Positions 25,714 to 35,137 of a DNA stretch of 61,027 nucleotides are shown one piece after another (position 1 is the stretch's first letter; every line of letters begins with the position of its first letter). The DNA is taken from assembly GCF_019880585.1 (NCBI RefSeq), contig NZ_JAINVV010000017.1, positions 1 through 61,027 of the forward strand, in the 5' to 3' direction. Below the pieces are notes generated by a model. The model saw only the letters and a list, made by a program, of their open reading frames with translations, was not told the DNA's origin and ran no database searches. Made by a program: the position numbers and the translations under genes. Source of the stretch: Sphingomonas colocasiae. GTDB taxonomy: Bacteria; Pseudomonadota; Alphaproteobacteria; Sphingomonadales; Sphingomonadaceae.

Positions 25714-27428
25714 TGACCAGCATCGATTACATCATCGTGGGCGCGGGCAGCGCGGGCTGCGTGCTGGCGAGCCGCCTCTCCGAGGATCCGCGCCTGAACG
25801 TCCTGCTGATCGAAGCGGGCCGCGACCTGGCGCCCGGGCAGGAACCGGCCGAATTCCTCGACATGTATCCCGGCATCGTCGCCTTCGATTCGGCCAATCA
25901 CTGGTCCAGCATCCGGGCGCGTGCATTGCCGATGACCGGCAACGATCTCTCCTCCGAGCCCGCCCCGAAACGCTATGACCAGCCCAAGGTCGTGGGCGGC
26001 GGATCGAGCATCAACGGGCAAGCGGCCAATCGCGGCACGCGCGAGGATTATGACGAATGGGCCGATATGGGGGCGACGGGCTGGAGCTGGGACACCGTCC
26101 TTCCCTATTTCCGCAAGCTGGAGCGCGACCTGGATTTTGGCGGGCCTATGCACGGATCGGACGGCCCGATTCCGATCCACAGGATTCCGCGCGCGCACTG
26201 GCCGGAATTCACGCGCGCGACGGAACAGGCGTTGCTGGCGCGCGGCTTTCCCGCGATCGCCGATCAGAACGGTTCGTTCGAGGACGGCGTGTTTCCGCTC
26301 ACCCTGTCCAATGACGGCCGGCACCGGGTCTCGACGGCGCGCGGCTATCTGACGCAAAGCGTGCGCAACCGGCCCAATCTGAGGATCATGTCCGGCACCG
26401 AGATTTCGGGGCTGCTGCGTCGCGGCAACAGGGTGATCGGCGTCAGCATCGGCAGGGGCGAAGAGGCTGCCGAAATCCTGGCGCGCGAAACCGTGATATG
26501 CGCCGGTGCGCTGCAATCACCCGCGATCCTGATGCGCGCCGGCATCGGCGCGGCGCCCCGGCTGCACGCGCTGGGCATAGAGATTTGCGCGGATCGGCCC
26601 GGCGTCGGCCAGAATCTCCAGGAACATCCGGGCGTCTCGCTTTCCGCGCTGATCCGCCCGCATGCCCGGCTCGGCGGGAAGACCCGTCGCCACAGCCATA
26701 TCGGCCTGCGCTACTCCTCCCGGATCGATGGCTGCGAAGCCGGCGACATGTTCGCCATGGTCGCCACGAAATCGGCCTGGCACCCGTTGGGGGAACGGAT
26801 CGGCACGCTGCTCTACTGGATCAACAAACCCTATTCGCGGGGGTTCGTCGACATCGAGGACGCGGATGGCTCGAGCGGGCCGATCGCCAATTTCAACTGG
26901 TTCTCCGATCCGCGCGACCTCGATCGCCTTGTCGCGTCGACCGTCATGATGGCGGCGGTCGCGGCATCGCCGGAGCTGGCGCCGCATATCGTCAGCCCGG
27001 CCCCGTCGAGCTATAGCGGATGGGCGAAGCGGCTCGGGCGGCGCAGCCTTTTCAATTATCTGATGACCGCGCCCGTCGCGCTGCTGCTCGACGCGATTCC
27101 GGCGTTGCAGCCCGCCTTCGTCAAGACATTCATCGGCGGGGGCCGAACGCTCGACACTTTCGTGAAGGATCGCGCCGCGATCGAAGCCTTTGTCCGCGCC
27201 GGGGTCTTTGGACAGTGGCATCCGTCCGGCACCTGCCGGATGGGCGCGGCCACCGATCGCCAGGCGGTGACATCGCCGGATGATGGACGCGTGCACGGCG
27301 TGGAGGGGCTGCGCGTCGTCGATGCGTCGCTCATGCCCTCCATACCGCGCGCCAACTTGAACATTCCAGTCATCATGATCGCCGAGCGGATGGCGGACCA
27401 GATCCGGCGAAGGCAGGTATCGCAGTGA
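25713..27428 (+). CDS. GMC-family FAD oxidoreductase (choline dehydrogenase-like)
   Basis: A 571-residue flavoenzyme with N-terminal FAD-binding IIVGAGSAGCVLASRLSED, the GMC signature GGGSSINGQAANRGTREDYDEW, and the C-terminal active site histidine in GQWHPSGTCRMG with the final VVDASLMPSIPRANLNIP motif. GMC enzymes oxidise alcohol groups of sugars, polyols or choline-like compounds. The substrate is not readable, but translational coupling to the SDR and the sugar-acid carrier upstream suggests a sugar or aldonate. No secretion signal is seen, so it is cytoplasmic or membrane-associated. Confidence 0.88.
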   Translation: MTSIDYIIVGAGSAGCVLASRLSEDPRLNVLLIEAGRDLAPGQEPAEFLDMYPGIVAFDSANHWSSIRARALPMTGNDLSSEPAPKRYDQPKVVGGGSSINGQAANRGTREDYDEWADMGATGWSWDTVLPYFRKLERDLDFGGPMHGSDGPIPIHRIPRAHWPEFTRATEQALLARGFPAIADQNGSFEDGVFPLTLSNDGRHRVSTARGYLTQSVRNRPNLRIMSGTEISGLLRRGNRVIGVSIGRGEEAAEILARETVICAGALQSPAILMRAGIGAAPRLHALGIEICADRPGVGQNLQEHPGVSLSALIRPHARLGGKTRRHSHIGLRYSSRIDGCEAGDMFAMVATKSAWHPLGERIGTLLYWINKPYSRGFVDIEDADGSSGPIANFNWFSDPRDLDRLVASTVMMAAVAASPELAPHIVSPAPSSYSGWAKRLGRRSLFNYLMTAPVALLLDAIPALQPAFVKTFIGGGRTLDTFVKDRAAIEAFVRAGVFGQWHPSGTCRMGAATDRQAVTSPDDGRVHGVEGLRVVDASLMPSIPRANLNIPVIMIAERMADQIRRRQVSQ

Positions 27429-27511
27429 TTTCGAGCCGGATGATTTCACCGGCGCCGAAATCGCTCTAGGGTCGCCGGCGGAATCGCGCACGCCCTTGGA
27501 TCGACCACTCA

Positions 27512-29092
27512 ATGCATGATTTGGATGAAAAGCAGACGGGAGGCGCGAACGCCGTTCGCCGCAGCCTGGCTGTCCTGCGCGCCGTCGCCGAGGCCGGCAC
27601 CGACGTGACGGTCGCCGAACTGGTGGAGCGCCTCAACCTCAAAAAGCCGACAGTGCACAGGCTCGTCGCCGCACTGGTGGAGGAGGAATTCCTTCAGGCG
27701 GATTCGTCGCCGCAACGCCTGCGGCTCGGCCCCCTGTTCCTCGAACTCGCGCATTCGGTGTGGAGCCGGTTCGATATCCGGGGCGCGGCCGCGCCCGAGC
27801 TCGAGAGGCTGGCACGGGCGACGGGGCACACCGCGCGGCTGCTGACCCGCGCCAGCGACCGCCTCATCTGCGTGGAAGCCGCCCATGTCGGCGAACGCGT
27901 CCGCGCGCTGGACGTTGGTTCGATGGAGGCGCTGCGCGGCTCCGCCGCCGGGCTTGTGGTCGGCGCCTTCTCGCATGCCGATCTGCGCGAGCCCGATCCC
28001 GAGGAAGCGCTGACCAAGGCGCGCTATTACGCGATCGACGGCGACGCGGTTTCTGCCTGGCGCTCGGTCGCCGCGCCGGTGTTCGACGAGCATGGCGAAC
28101 CGGTCGGCGCGGTCGCGGTGACGGGCCCCGCGCACCTGCTCACCGACGAGCAGCTTCACGCCTTCGCGCCGCATGTCCTTGAGGCGGCGCGCAAGACTTC
28201 CCGTGCCGCCGGCGGCTATCCCTTCGCGATTTCGCCCGACGAACAGGGCTCGGATGGCCGCACCGCCGCCGTCCGGCCGATCAGCCGCCTCCCCAATCTG
28301 ATCGGGGATTCACCGCTCTGGGTGGGCGATGCGGACACGCTCTACTGGATCGACATATTGGCGCCCGCGATCCTTCGGCTGGGCGCGGACGGCAAGACCG
28401 AGAGCTTCGCGATGCCCGACGTGATCGGCGCGCTCGTTCCCAGGCCCGACGGACAGTTGATCGCCGCCTTCTCCAACTCCATCGCGATCTTCGATCCGCG
28501 GACCAACACGCTCGGCGGCCGCATCACCGTCGAAGGCGTGCATTTCGGCTATCGGTTCAACGACGGCGCGACCGATCGGCGCGGCCGACTCTGGCTCGGC
28601 TGCGCGGACCCGTCGCGCGCGGGCGCGCATGGCAGGCTGCTCCGCGTCGAGGACGACGGCACCGTAACGGCGGAACTCTCGGGCCTTGGTCTGCCCAACG
28701 GCGTCGTCTGGTCCGATTGCGGCAGCCGCGTCTATCTGATCGATTCCGCGATGCGGCAATTACGCGCCTATCGCTATGACGAGGACCGGGGCCAGTTCGG
28801 CGATTTCGAGCTTCTCCACCAGTTCCCGGCGGGCGGGCCGCGCCCGGCGGGCCTCGCCATGTCGCCCGGCGGCGATCTCTGGACGGCGATCTGGGATGGC
28901 TGGGAACTGGTCGAGCTCAATACCGCCGGCGAGATTCTCGACAGGATCGCGCTTCCCGTCCCCCGCCCGTCCGGACTTCGCTTCACCAGCGACGGCCGGA
29001 ACCTGATCGTCACCTCGGCCTCGGTGCGGCTGAGCCCCGCTCAACTCCTCAAGGCGCCGCTGTCCGGAAGCGTATTCATCTGCGAGGTGTGA
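27512..29092 (+). CDS. IclR regulator fused to SMP-30/gluconolactonase-like domain
   Basis: A single 526-residue protein. Residues about 12-75 are an IclR winged helix (VTVAELVERLNLKKPTVHRLV) and about 85-235 an IclR effector domain (AAPELERLARATGHTARLL to GEPVGAVAVTGPA). Residues about 255-526 are an SMP-30/regucalcin six-bladed propeller (IGDSPLWVGDADTLYWIDI, GYRFNDGATDRRGRLWLG, LPNGVVWSDCG). Compared with regucalcin, metal ligand Glu18 is Asp266, Asn154 is kept as Asn396, and Asp204 is replaced by Ala446 (RPAGLAM, normally PDG). The propeller is therefore likely a ligand sensor rather than an active lactonase; this is inference. It closes the sugar-acid island and could bind the palindromes at 21772-21795. 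Confidence 0.85.
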   Translation: MHDLDEKQTGGANAVRRSLAVLRAVAEAGTDVTVAELVERLNLKKPTVHRLVAALVEEEFLQADSSPQRLRLGPLFLELAHSVWSRFDIRGAAAPELERLARATGHTARLLTRASDRLICVEAAHVGERVRALDVGSMEALRGSAAGLVVGAFSHADLREPDPEEALTKARYYAIDGDAVSAWRSVAAPVFDEHGEPVGAVAVTGPAHLLTDEQLHAFAPHVLEAARKTSRAAGGYPFAISPDEQGSDGRTAAVRPISRLPNLIGDSPLWVGDADTLYWIDILAPAILRLGADGKTESFAMPDVIGALVPRPDGQLIAAFSNSIAIFDPRTNTLGGRITVEGVHFGYRFNDGATDRRGRLWLGCADPSRAGAHGRLLRVEDDGTVTAELSGLGLPNGVVWSDCGSRVYLIDSAMRQLRAYRYDEDRGQFGDFELLHQFPAGGPRPAGLAMSPGGDLWTAIWDGWELVELNTAGEILDRIALPVPRPSGLRFTSDGRNLIVTSASVRLSPAQLLKAPLSGSVFICEV

Positions 29093-29125
29093 GGAGCGTT
29101 CGCATCGCGCGATGCGCGCAGCGCC

Positions 29126-30184
29126 TCATCGCGCGGTCGAGGCGCGGAGAACGAGTTCCGGAAGGATCCGCTCGGTGACGACCCGATCGTCCGCCGTGCC
29201 GCCGATCCGGTCGAGAAGCCGGCGCGTGGCGCGGCTCGCGACTTCCTGAAAGGGCAGCAGCAGCGTCGAAAGCGGCGGCGCCATGAAGCGGGTGAAGGGA
29301 TGGTTGCCCCATCCCATCACCATCACATCCCCGGGAATGCTGAGGCCACGCTCGGTCAGCGCGCGGTACAGGCCAAGCGCATAATAATCGTCGCCGACCA
29401 CGAAGGCATCCGGGCGCCGACCGCGATCCAGAAGATCGCTGACGACACGATAGGCGTCGTCGGCCTGCCACGACTGCGAGACACGGAAAGCGCGGGCGGG
29501 CGGAACGAGAGCGAGTTGCTGCCGGGGATCGAAGGGCAATCCATGCCGTTCGAGCGACCGCCGGAATCCTTCGCTCCGAAGCCGGATGGTTGAGAAGGGC
29601 ATGTCTTCATCGACAAGGACCACGTCCTTCGCGCCCTGCGCCAGAACGAAGTCGGTTGTCAGTTGAATGCCGGCCTCGTTGTCGGCCGAGTAGAAATCGA
29701 CGCCCAGTTCGGGAAGTTCGCGGCTGACAAGGACAAGGGGGATGCCCGCCTTGATCACCGGCGTCCACGCGTCCGAACGCTCCTGCACCGGCGCCGCGAT
29801 CAAGCCGTCGAGCCCCGATCGCAACGCCCTGCCGATCGCGTCCCGCTCGCGTTCCGCGGATTCGTAGGAGAGAAGCAGCAACACGGTATAGCCGGCCTGC
29901 TGCGCCTGAAGCTCCACTTCGCTGACCAGATCGGCGAAAAAGGGATTGGAGATGTTGCTGACGATCACGCCGATCGTCTTGCGCGAACCGAGCACCAGCG
30001 AGCGGGCATGGATGTTCGGAACATAGCCCAGCCGCTCCGCCTCGGCCTTGATCAGGGCGCGCGTGGTGGCGCTGACGCCGGACTTGTCGTTGAGCGCGCG
30101 CGAAACCGTATTGGCCGTCATGCCGACGGCGTCCGCCAGATCCTGAAGCGTTGGCGGACGACGCCCGTTCCCTACATCCGCCAT
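29126..30184 (-). CDS. LacI-family transcriptional regulator
   Basis: A 352-residue repressor. The N-terminal LacI helix-turn-helix reads PTLQDLADAVGMTANTVSRAL, followed by the hinge (GYVPNIHARSLVLG) and a periplasmic-binding-protein-like effector domain (TIGVIVSNISNPFFADLV to VMVMGWGNHPFTRFMAPPLST). It should sense a sugar or polyol and control the divergent polyol operon. Two near-identical operators lie in the intergenic region at 30263 and 30394. ATG 30184 has a GGAG ribosome site; an upstream in-frame start would add 18 unlikely residues. Confidence 0.88.
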   Translation of the reverse strand: MADVGNGRRPPTLQDLADAVGMTANTVSRALNDKSGVSATTRALIKAEAERLGYVPNIHARSLVLGSRKTIGVIVSNISNPFFADLVSEVELQAQQAGYTVLLLLSYESAERERDAIGRALRSGLDGLIAAPVQERSDAWTPVIKAGIPLVLVSRELPELGVDFYSADNEAGIQLTTDFVLAQGAKDVVLVDEDMPFSTIRLRSEGFRRSLERHGLPFDPRQQLALVPPARAFRVSQSWQADDAYRVVSDLLDRGRRPDAFVVGDDYYALGLYRALTERGLSIPGDVMVMGWGNHPFTRFMAPPLSTLLLPFQEVASRATRRLLDRIGGTADDRVVTERILPELVLRASTAR

Positions 30185-30262
30185 GGCCTTCACTCCAATG
30201 CAAGCCTGACGTGTAGCGAGGGGCGCATGGCCTGCCAAGCCGGACAGACTCTCTGCCCGGAT

Positions 30263-30278
30263 ACATTAGCGCTATTGT
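30263..30278. promoter_or_regulatory. LacI-family operator 1
   Basis: ACATTAGC-GCTATTGT is a 16-bp palindrome with one mismatched pair and the central GC step typical of LacI-family operators. It lies 79 bp upstream of the LacI start codon, consistent with autoregulation. Confidence 0.75.
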
Positions 30279-30393
30279 AAAAATCGATATGCGCTTGCTC
30301 TGGCTATATCCACCGCAGGGGAGATCCTGATAAAACTGCTTTTAAACAGCTTATTATAGAATCTTCGTTCCGAAAATTGAACCATGAAGGCAA

Positions 30394-30409
30394 ACATTAG
30401 CGCTATTGC
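30394..30409. promoter_or_regulatory. LacI-family operator 2
   Basis: ACATTAGC-GCTATTGC is identical to operator 1 over 15 of 16 positions. Centre-to-centre spacing is 131 bp, so repression by DNA looping is possible. It lies 162 bp upstream of the first polyol-operon gene. Confidence 0.75.
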
Positions 30410-30570
30410 ATTCCGAATGAATATGCCTATCAACGTCGAAGGCCATGTCGTGGCCTGGATGATGGAAGCAACGGCGATCGCCCGGACCACGCCCCGGATC
30501 GCCTGCGAAACAGGTCGGCTCGGTCCACCATCCGGGTTCGCCGGGCGACAACCCGATCAAAGGAAAAAAT

Positions 30571-31965
30571 GTGGCGGTGACATCAGGAATGCACAATTCG
30601 GTCCGGGAACCGAGCCGGGAGGTACCCGTGGCCGGCGCTTACGATGTCATCGTGTGCGGCGGGGGGCCTGCCGGCCTTATCGCGGCGGCCGCCGCCGCCC
30701 GGAATGGCGCGAACACCCTGCTGATCGAACGCTATGGCTTTGTCGGCGGCATGTCGACGAGCGCCCTGGTGACCCCGATCAGCGAGTTCCGTCATTTCGG
30801 CAAGCAGCATATCGGCGGCATCCCGTTCGAACTCCTGCGGAAAGCGGCCGAACTCGGCGGCGCGGACGTCTCGCTGGAAAGCGGCAACTATCCCGTCAAC
30901 GACGAGATGCTGAAACTCGCGGCGCAGCGCCTGCTGCTCGAAAGCGGCGTGACCCTGCTCTATCACTCCTGGTTCTCGGACTGCGTGATGGAGGGAGACC
31001 GCGTCACCCATGTCATCGTCCAGAACAAGGCCGGGCGTGTCGCCTATGCCGCCGATGTCTTCATCGACTGCACCGGCGATGCGGACCTGGTGCGCGCGGC
31101 GGGTTTTCCGACGACCAAGGGCGACGTCCTGCAGCCCGCGACCCTGTGGTTCCAGTTGGGCGGCGTCGACACCGACGCGCTCGACTATCTCTTCCGCGAC
31201 GCGGTCGACGGGATGCTGCCGGTCTCGGCGGACATCCGCGACCGGCTGCTCGCGCTCAACGAACAAGGCGAGATCCCCATCTTCGGGGGCCCCTGGATCA
31301 ACAAATTCTTCCGCGACGGCATGGTCAGCATCAATGTGCTGCGCGAGGCGACGGATGCCAGCGATCCCGAATGGTTCACCAAAACCGAGTGCAGCCTGCG
31401 GGAAAACCTGCAGCTCATCATCGAGATCCTGCGCCGGGAGTTCCCGGAGTTCCGGGACTGCTGGCTGGCGAAGTCCGGCATCCAGACCGGCGTGCGGGAA
31501 TCCTATCATATCGTTGGACTCTACGAGCTTCAGCGGGACGACATCCTGTTCCCGAAGGCCTTTCCCGATACGATCGCCAAGGGCGCGCACGTCATCGACA
31601 TCCATGCGAGCGACAGCAACGACCAGAACGGCCTGGTCGTCCCGCGACAGGAATATAATGTCCCCTTCCGCTGCCTGGTGCCGCAAGGCAGCGTCAACCT
31701 GGTCACTGCGGGGCGGTGCCTGAGCGCCGACGGCCCTGGATTCGGATCGGTGCGCGTGATGGCCACATGCATGGCGATGGGACAGGGCGCGGGCACGGCG
31801 GCAGCGCTCTGCAGCAGGTACGGCTACAGCATGTCCGACATGAACTTCGCGCATTTGCGCGAAACCCTGATCGCGCAGGGGGCCGTCGTGGATTTCGACA
31901 ATGTCGTCGCGCCCAAGGCCCCGATCGAATTGACGATCTACCCGGCGGTGAAAGCGGCATGCTGA
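30571..31965 (+). CDS. FAD-dependent oxidoreductase (FAD_oxidored family)
   Basis: A 464-residue flavoprotein with an N-terminal Rossmann motif (DVIVCGGGPAGLIAAAAAARNG), then LLIERYGFVGGMSTSALV and FIDCTGDADLVRAAG, matching the PF12831 family. A C-terminal GRCLSADGPGFGSVRVMATCMAMG completes the FAD site. Members occur in many carbohydrate clusters, with poorly defined reactions. It is the first gene of the presumed LacI-controlled operon; its last codons overlap the sorbitol dehydrogenase start (ATG within GCATGCTGA). Start GTG 30571 has AAAGGAAA upstream; ATG 30589 is an alternative. Confidence 0.82.
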   Translation: MAVTSGMHNSVREPSREVPVAGAYDVIVCGGGPAGLIAAAAAARNGANTLLIERYGFVGGMSTSALVTPISEFRHFGKQHIGGIPFELLRKAAELGGADVSLESGNYPVNDEMLKLAAQRLLLESGVTLLYHSWFSDCVMEGDRVTHVIVQNKAGRVAYAADVFIDCTGDADLVRAAGFPTTKGDVLQPATLWFQLGGVDTDALDYLFRDAVDGMLPVSADIRDRLLALNEQGEIPIFGGPWINKFFRDGMVSINVLREATDASDPEWFTKTECSLRENLQLIIEILRREFPEFRDCWLAKSGIQTGVRESYHIVGLYELQRDDILFPKAFPDTIAKGAHVIDIHASDSNDQNGLVVPRQEYNVPFRCLVPQGSVNLVTAGRCLSADGPGFGSVRVMATCMAMGQGAGTAAALCSRYGYSMSDMNFAHLRETLIAQGAVVDFDNVVAPKAPIELTIYPAVKAAC

Positions 31966-32765
31966 AGGCCGCGCCCTCGGGAGAGGCGCGCGACCTGAGG
32001 CTGGCGGGCAAGACCGCGCTGATCACCGGCGCCGCGCGCGGAATCGGCCTGGCATTCGCCCGTGCCTATATCGCCGAAGGCGCGACGGTCGCGCTCGCCG
32101 ACATCGATAGCGAGGGCATCCGGACAGCCGCCGCCGCGCTTGGCCCCGGGGCGATCGCGATCGAGATGGACGTGACCCGCCAGGCATCGATCGACGCGGG
32201 CTTCGCCGTCGCGATCGAAAAGCTCGGCACACTCGATATCCTTGTGAATAACGCCGCGCTCTTCACCGCGGCGCCGATCGCCGAAATCGCGCGAGCGGAC
32301 TATGAACGGGTCTTCGCGGTGAATGTGGCGGGCAGCCTGTTCTGCCTGCAGGCGGCGGCCCGCCACATGATCGAGCACGGGCGCGGCGGCAAGATCATCA
32401 ACATGGCAAGCCAGGCCGGCAGGCGGGGCGAGCCGCTGGTCGCGGTCTATTGCGCGACCAAGGCGGCGGTGATCAGCCTGACCCAGTCCGCCGGGCTCGA
32501 CCTCATCCGCCACGGCATCAACGTCAACGCCATCGCGCCGGGCGTCGTCGACGGCGACCATTGGGACGGCGTGGATGCGCAGTTTGCGCGGCTGGAAAAC
32601 CGCCCGCTCGGCGAGAAGAAGCGGCTGGTGGAAAGCTCGGTGCCGATCGGCCGCATGGCCAGCGCGACCGACCTGACGGGCATGGCGATCTTTCTGGCAA
32701 GTTCGGAAGCGGACTATATCGTGGCGCAGACCTATGGCGTCGATGGCGGCAACTGGATGGCATGA
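31959..32765 (+). CDS. smoS: Sorbitol (polyol) dehydrogenase, SDR family
   Basis: A 268-residue SDR that closely recalls the SmoS/PolS sorbitol dehydrogenases of Rhodobacter and Rhizobiales. It shows ITGAARGIGLAFARAYIAEG, LVNNAALFTAAPI, the catalytic INMASQAGRRGE with YCATKAAVISLTQSAGLDL, and the family-specific APGVVDGDHWDGVDAQF. It oxidises D-glucitol to D-fructose (and often galactitol) with NAD. It overlaps the upstream gene and ends 1 bp before the mannitol dehydrogenase start, so it is translated as part of a polyol operon. Confidence 0.88.
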   Translation: MLKAAPSGEARDLRLAGKTALITGAARGIGLAFARAYIAEGATVALADIDSEGIRTAAAALGPGAIAIEMDVTRQASIDAGFAVAIEKLGTLDILVNNAALFTAAPIAEIARADYERVFAVNVAGSLFCLQAAARHMIEHGRGGKIINMASQAGRRGEPLVAVYCATKAAVISLTQSAGLDLIRHGINVNAIAPGVVDGDHWDGVDAQFARLENRPLGEKKRLVESSVPIGRMASATDLTGMAIFLASSEADYIVAQTYGVDGGNWMA

Positions 32766-32766
32766 G

Positions 32767-34200
32767 ATGAGCCCTTCCCAGCCCAGATATGATCGTGGCC
32801 GGCTGACGCCCGGCATTGTCCATATCGGCCTGGGCAATTTCCACCGCGCCCATATGGCCGTCTATCTCGACGGTCTGTTCGCGCTCGGCGAAGATCTCGA
32901 CTGGGCGATCCTCGGCGCGGGCGTCCGCCCCACCGATGCGCGGATGCGCGAGGCGCTCAGAGCCCAGAATTGCCTGTCGACGGTGATCGAACTGGATCCC
33001 GACGGGAAAACCGCCCGGCGTATCGGCGCGATGATCGACTTCATCGAGGTGGAACCATCGAACATCCCCTTGATCACGGCGATGGGCCGGCCGGAGATCC
33101 GGATCGTTTCGTTGACCATCACCGAAGGCGGCTATTTCATCGACCCCGCGAGCGGCCGGTTCGACCCCGCCGATCCGGACATGGTCGGCGATGCCCGAAG
33201 TCCGGACCGGCCGGCCACGGCGTTCGGCGCGATCGTCGCGGCGCTGAAGCACCGTCGCAACGCCGGGCTGGCGCCCTTCACCGTACTGTCCTGCGACAAT
33301 CTGCCGGGCAATGGCGATGCGGCAAAGGCCGCGACGGTCGGGCTCGCGCGCCTGTCCGATCCCGATCTCGCCGACTGGATCGCCGCCCATGTCGCCTTTC
33401 CCAACGCGATGGTCGACCGGATCGCACCGGCGACGGGCGCGCGCGAGCGCGCGATGGCGGCCGCCTTCGGCCTTGCCGGTGATCCGGTGCCGGTCACGTG
33501 CGAGCCGTTCCGCCAATGGGTGCTTGAGGACAGGTTTCCATCGGGACGCCCCGCCCTCGAGAAAGTCGGCGTCACCTTCACCGACCAAGTCCACGCTTTC
33601 GAGACGATGAAGCTCCGCATCCTCAACGGCGGTCATGCGATCATCGCCTATCCGGGCGCGATTAAGGGCATCAACCATGTCCATGAAGCGATGGCGGACG
33701 AGACGATCGCCGCCTTTCTCGACAAGGTTCACGCCAAGGAGATCCTGCCTGTCGTTCCGCCGCCCCCCGGCCTGGACCTGCCGGACTATCAGAGGCTGGT
33801 CATGCGGCGCTTCTCCAATCCGGAGATCGCCGACACCACGCGGCGCTTGTGCTTCGACGGTTCGAACCGGCAGCCCAAGTTCGTCATCCCTTCGATCCGC
33901 GACACTCTGGCGAGGGGCGTCATTCCCGGCGGACTGATCCTCGCAAGCGCGATGTGGTGCCGCTATTGCCATGGCGTCGATGAACGCGGACAGGTCATCG
34001 CACCGAACGATCCCGATTGGGAGGAACTGACGGCAATGGCGCGGAAGGCACGGCATGACCCCGCCCGCTGGATCGGCATGCATGTGATCTATGGCGACCT
34101 GGCGGACGATCGGGCCTTCGCGGCCGCCTTCGCGGAGGCGCTGGACCTGGTCTGGAGCCAGGGCGTCGACATCGCCATGTCGCACTATCTCGGGAGCTGA
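32767..34200 (+). CDS. mtlK: Mannitol 2-dehydrogenase (mannitol dehydrogenase family)
   Basis: A 477-residue long-chain polyol dehydrogenase. Family signatures include GIVHIGLGNFHRAHMAVYLDGL near the N terminus, VLSCDNLPGNGD, and the catalytic lysine region MKLRILNGGHAIIAYPGAI with an adjacent histidine. It oxidises D-mannitol (and related alditols) to D-fructose with NAD. The start is 1 bp after the sorbitol dehydrogenase stop. Both dehydrogenases feed the fructokinase downstream. Confidence 0.9.
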   Translation: MSPSQPRYDRGRLTPGIVHIGLGNFHRAHMAVYLDGLFALGEDLDWAILGAGVRPTDARMREALRAQNCLSTVIELDPDGKTARRIGAMIDFIEVEPSNIPLITAMGRPEIRIVSLTITEGGYFIDPASGRFDPADPDMVGDARSPDRPATAFGAIVAALKHRRNAGLAPFTVLSCDNLPGNGDAAKAATVGLARLSDPDLADWIAAHVAFPNAMVDRIAPATGARERAMAAAFGLAGDPVPVTCEPFRQWVLEDRFPSGRPALEKVGVTFTDQVHAFETMKLRILNGGHAIIAYPGAIKGINHVHEAMADETIAAFLDKVHAKEILPVVPPPPGLDLPDYQRLVMRRFSNPEIADTTRRLCFDGSNRQPKFVIPSIRDTLARGVIPGGLILASAMWCRYCHGVDERGQVIAPNDPDWEELTAMARKARHDPARWIGMHVIYGDLADDRAFAAAFAEALDLVWSQGVDIAMSHYLGS

Positions 34201-34246
34201 AGCCGATGCGGAAACCCGCCCGCCCGCCCGCACCGGAGATCGCCGA

Positions 34247-35137
34247 ATGAGTGCATCCCCCCTTGTCGCCGGCCTGGAACTGGGCGGGACCAAATGCGTC
34301 GCCATCCTTGCGACCGGCCCCGACGATATCCGGGCGCGCCAGACCGTTCCGACAACCGATCCCGCCACCACGCTCGCCGCGCTCGAAGCCGCCCTGGACG
34401 ACTGGCATTTCGATGCGATCGGGGTGGCGAGTTTCGGTCCACTCGATCTCGACCCTGCCAGCCCCGCATTCGGATCGATCAGCCGGACGACCAAAGCCGG
34501 CTGGACCGGCACCGATCTGGTCCAGCGCCTTGGCGCTCGTTATCACAGGCCGCTCGCGATCCAGACGGACGTGATCGGCGCGGCCCTGGCGGAAGCGCGC
34601 TGGGGTGCCGCGCGGGGACTTTCCAGCCATTGCTATATCACGATCGGGACCGGCGTCGGCGTGGGGCTCATCTCCGGCGGGCAGCCGATACAGGGTGCCG
34701 CGCATGGCGAAGCCGGACACATGCGTGTCACGCGCGCAAAGGATGACGGTTTCGCAGGCTGGTGCCCCTTTCACGGGGATTGCATCGAGGGCCTGATTTC
34801 CGGTCCGGCGCTGGCCCTTCGCTTCGGGCGCGCCGCGCATGATCTTCCCGATGACGGGCCGGAATGGGACATGTTCGTGCACGACCTCGCCGGATTGCTC
34901 CACAATCTTGTGGTGGTTGCCGCGCCGGAGCGCCTTGCGATCGGCGGCGGCGTGATGGCGGCGCGCGAACGACTCTTTCCGCGTCTCCGCGCGAAGCTTG
35001 CCGCCAGTATCGGCGGCTATGGATCGCTCTCGAGCTATGCCCAAGAGCTGGAGCGCCGCCTCGGGCCGCCGGGTCTCGGCACTCTGGCCGGCCCGATGGG
35101 TGCGATCGCGATGGGACTCGACGCGCTCGCCGCCTAG
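34247..35137 (+). CDS. ROK-family fructokinase
   Basis: A 296-residue ROK sugar kinase: ATP-binding GLELGGTKCVAILATG, catalytic QTDVIGAALAEARWGAA, TIGTGVGVGLI, and the zinc site with H in GEAGHMRV and cysteines in WCPFHGDCIEGL, typical of bacterial fructokinases. It would phosphorylate the fructose made by the sorbitol and mannitol dehydrogenases to fructose 6-phosphate. ATG 34247 has a GGAG ribosome site 8 bp upstream. The small gap to the previous gene (46 bp) keeps it in the operon. Confidence 0.88.
   Translation: MSASPLVAGLELGGTKCVAILATGPDDIRARQTVPTTDPATTLAALEAALDDWHFDAIGVASFGPLDLDPASPAFGSISRTTKAGWTGTDLVQRLGARYHRPLAIQTDVIGAALAEARWGAARGLSSHCYITIGTGVGVGLISGGQPIQGAAHGEAGHMRVTRAKDDGFAGWCPFHGDCIEGLISGPALALRFGRAAHDLPDDGPEWDMFVHDLAGLLHNLVVVAAPERLAIGGGVMAARERLFPRLRAKLAASIGGYGSLSSYAQELERRLGPPGLGTLAGPMGAIAMGLDALAA

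Larger units (their letters stand above)
30185..30570. promoter_or_regulatory. Divergent promoter region of LacI gene and polyol operon
   Basis: About 385 bp without a convincing gene. It carries the two LacI operators described separately. Around 30280-30400 it is A/T-rich and could hold promoters in either direction. Beyond the operators and the AAAGGAAA ribosome site of the next gene, nothing further is recognised. Confidence 0.6.

Noticed and set aside
30384-31658. 424-codon plus-strand frame starting in the LacI intergenic region
   Set aside because: It runs out of frame through the FAD oxidoreductase gene, is Arg-rich and has no family features.
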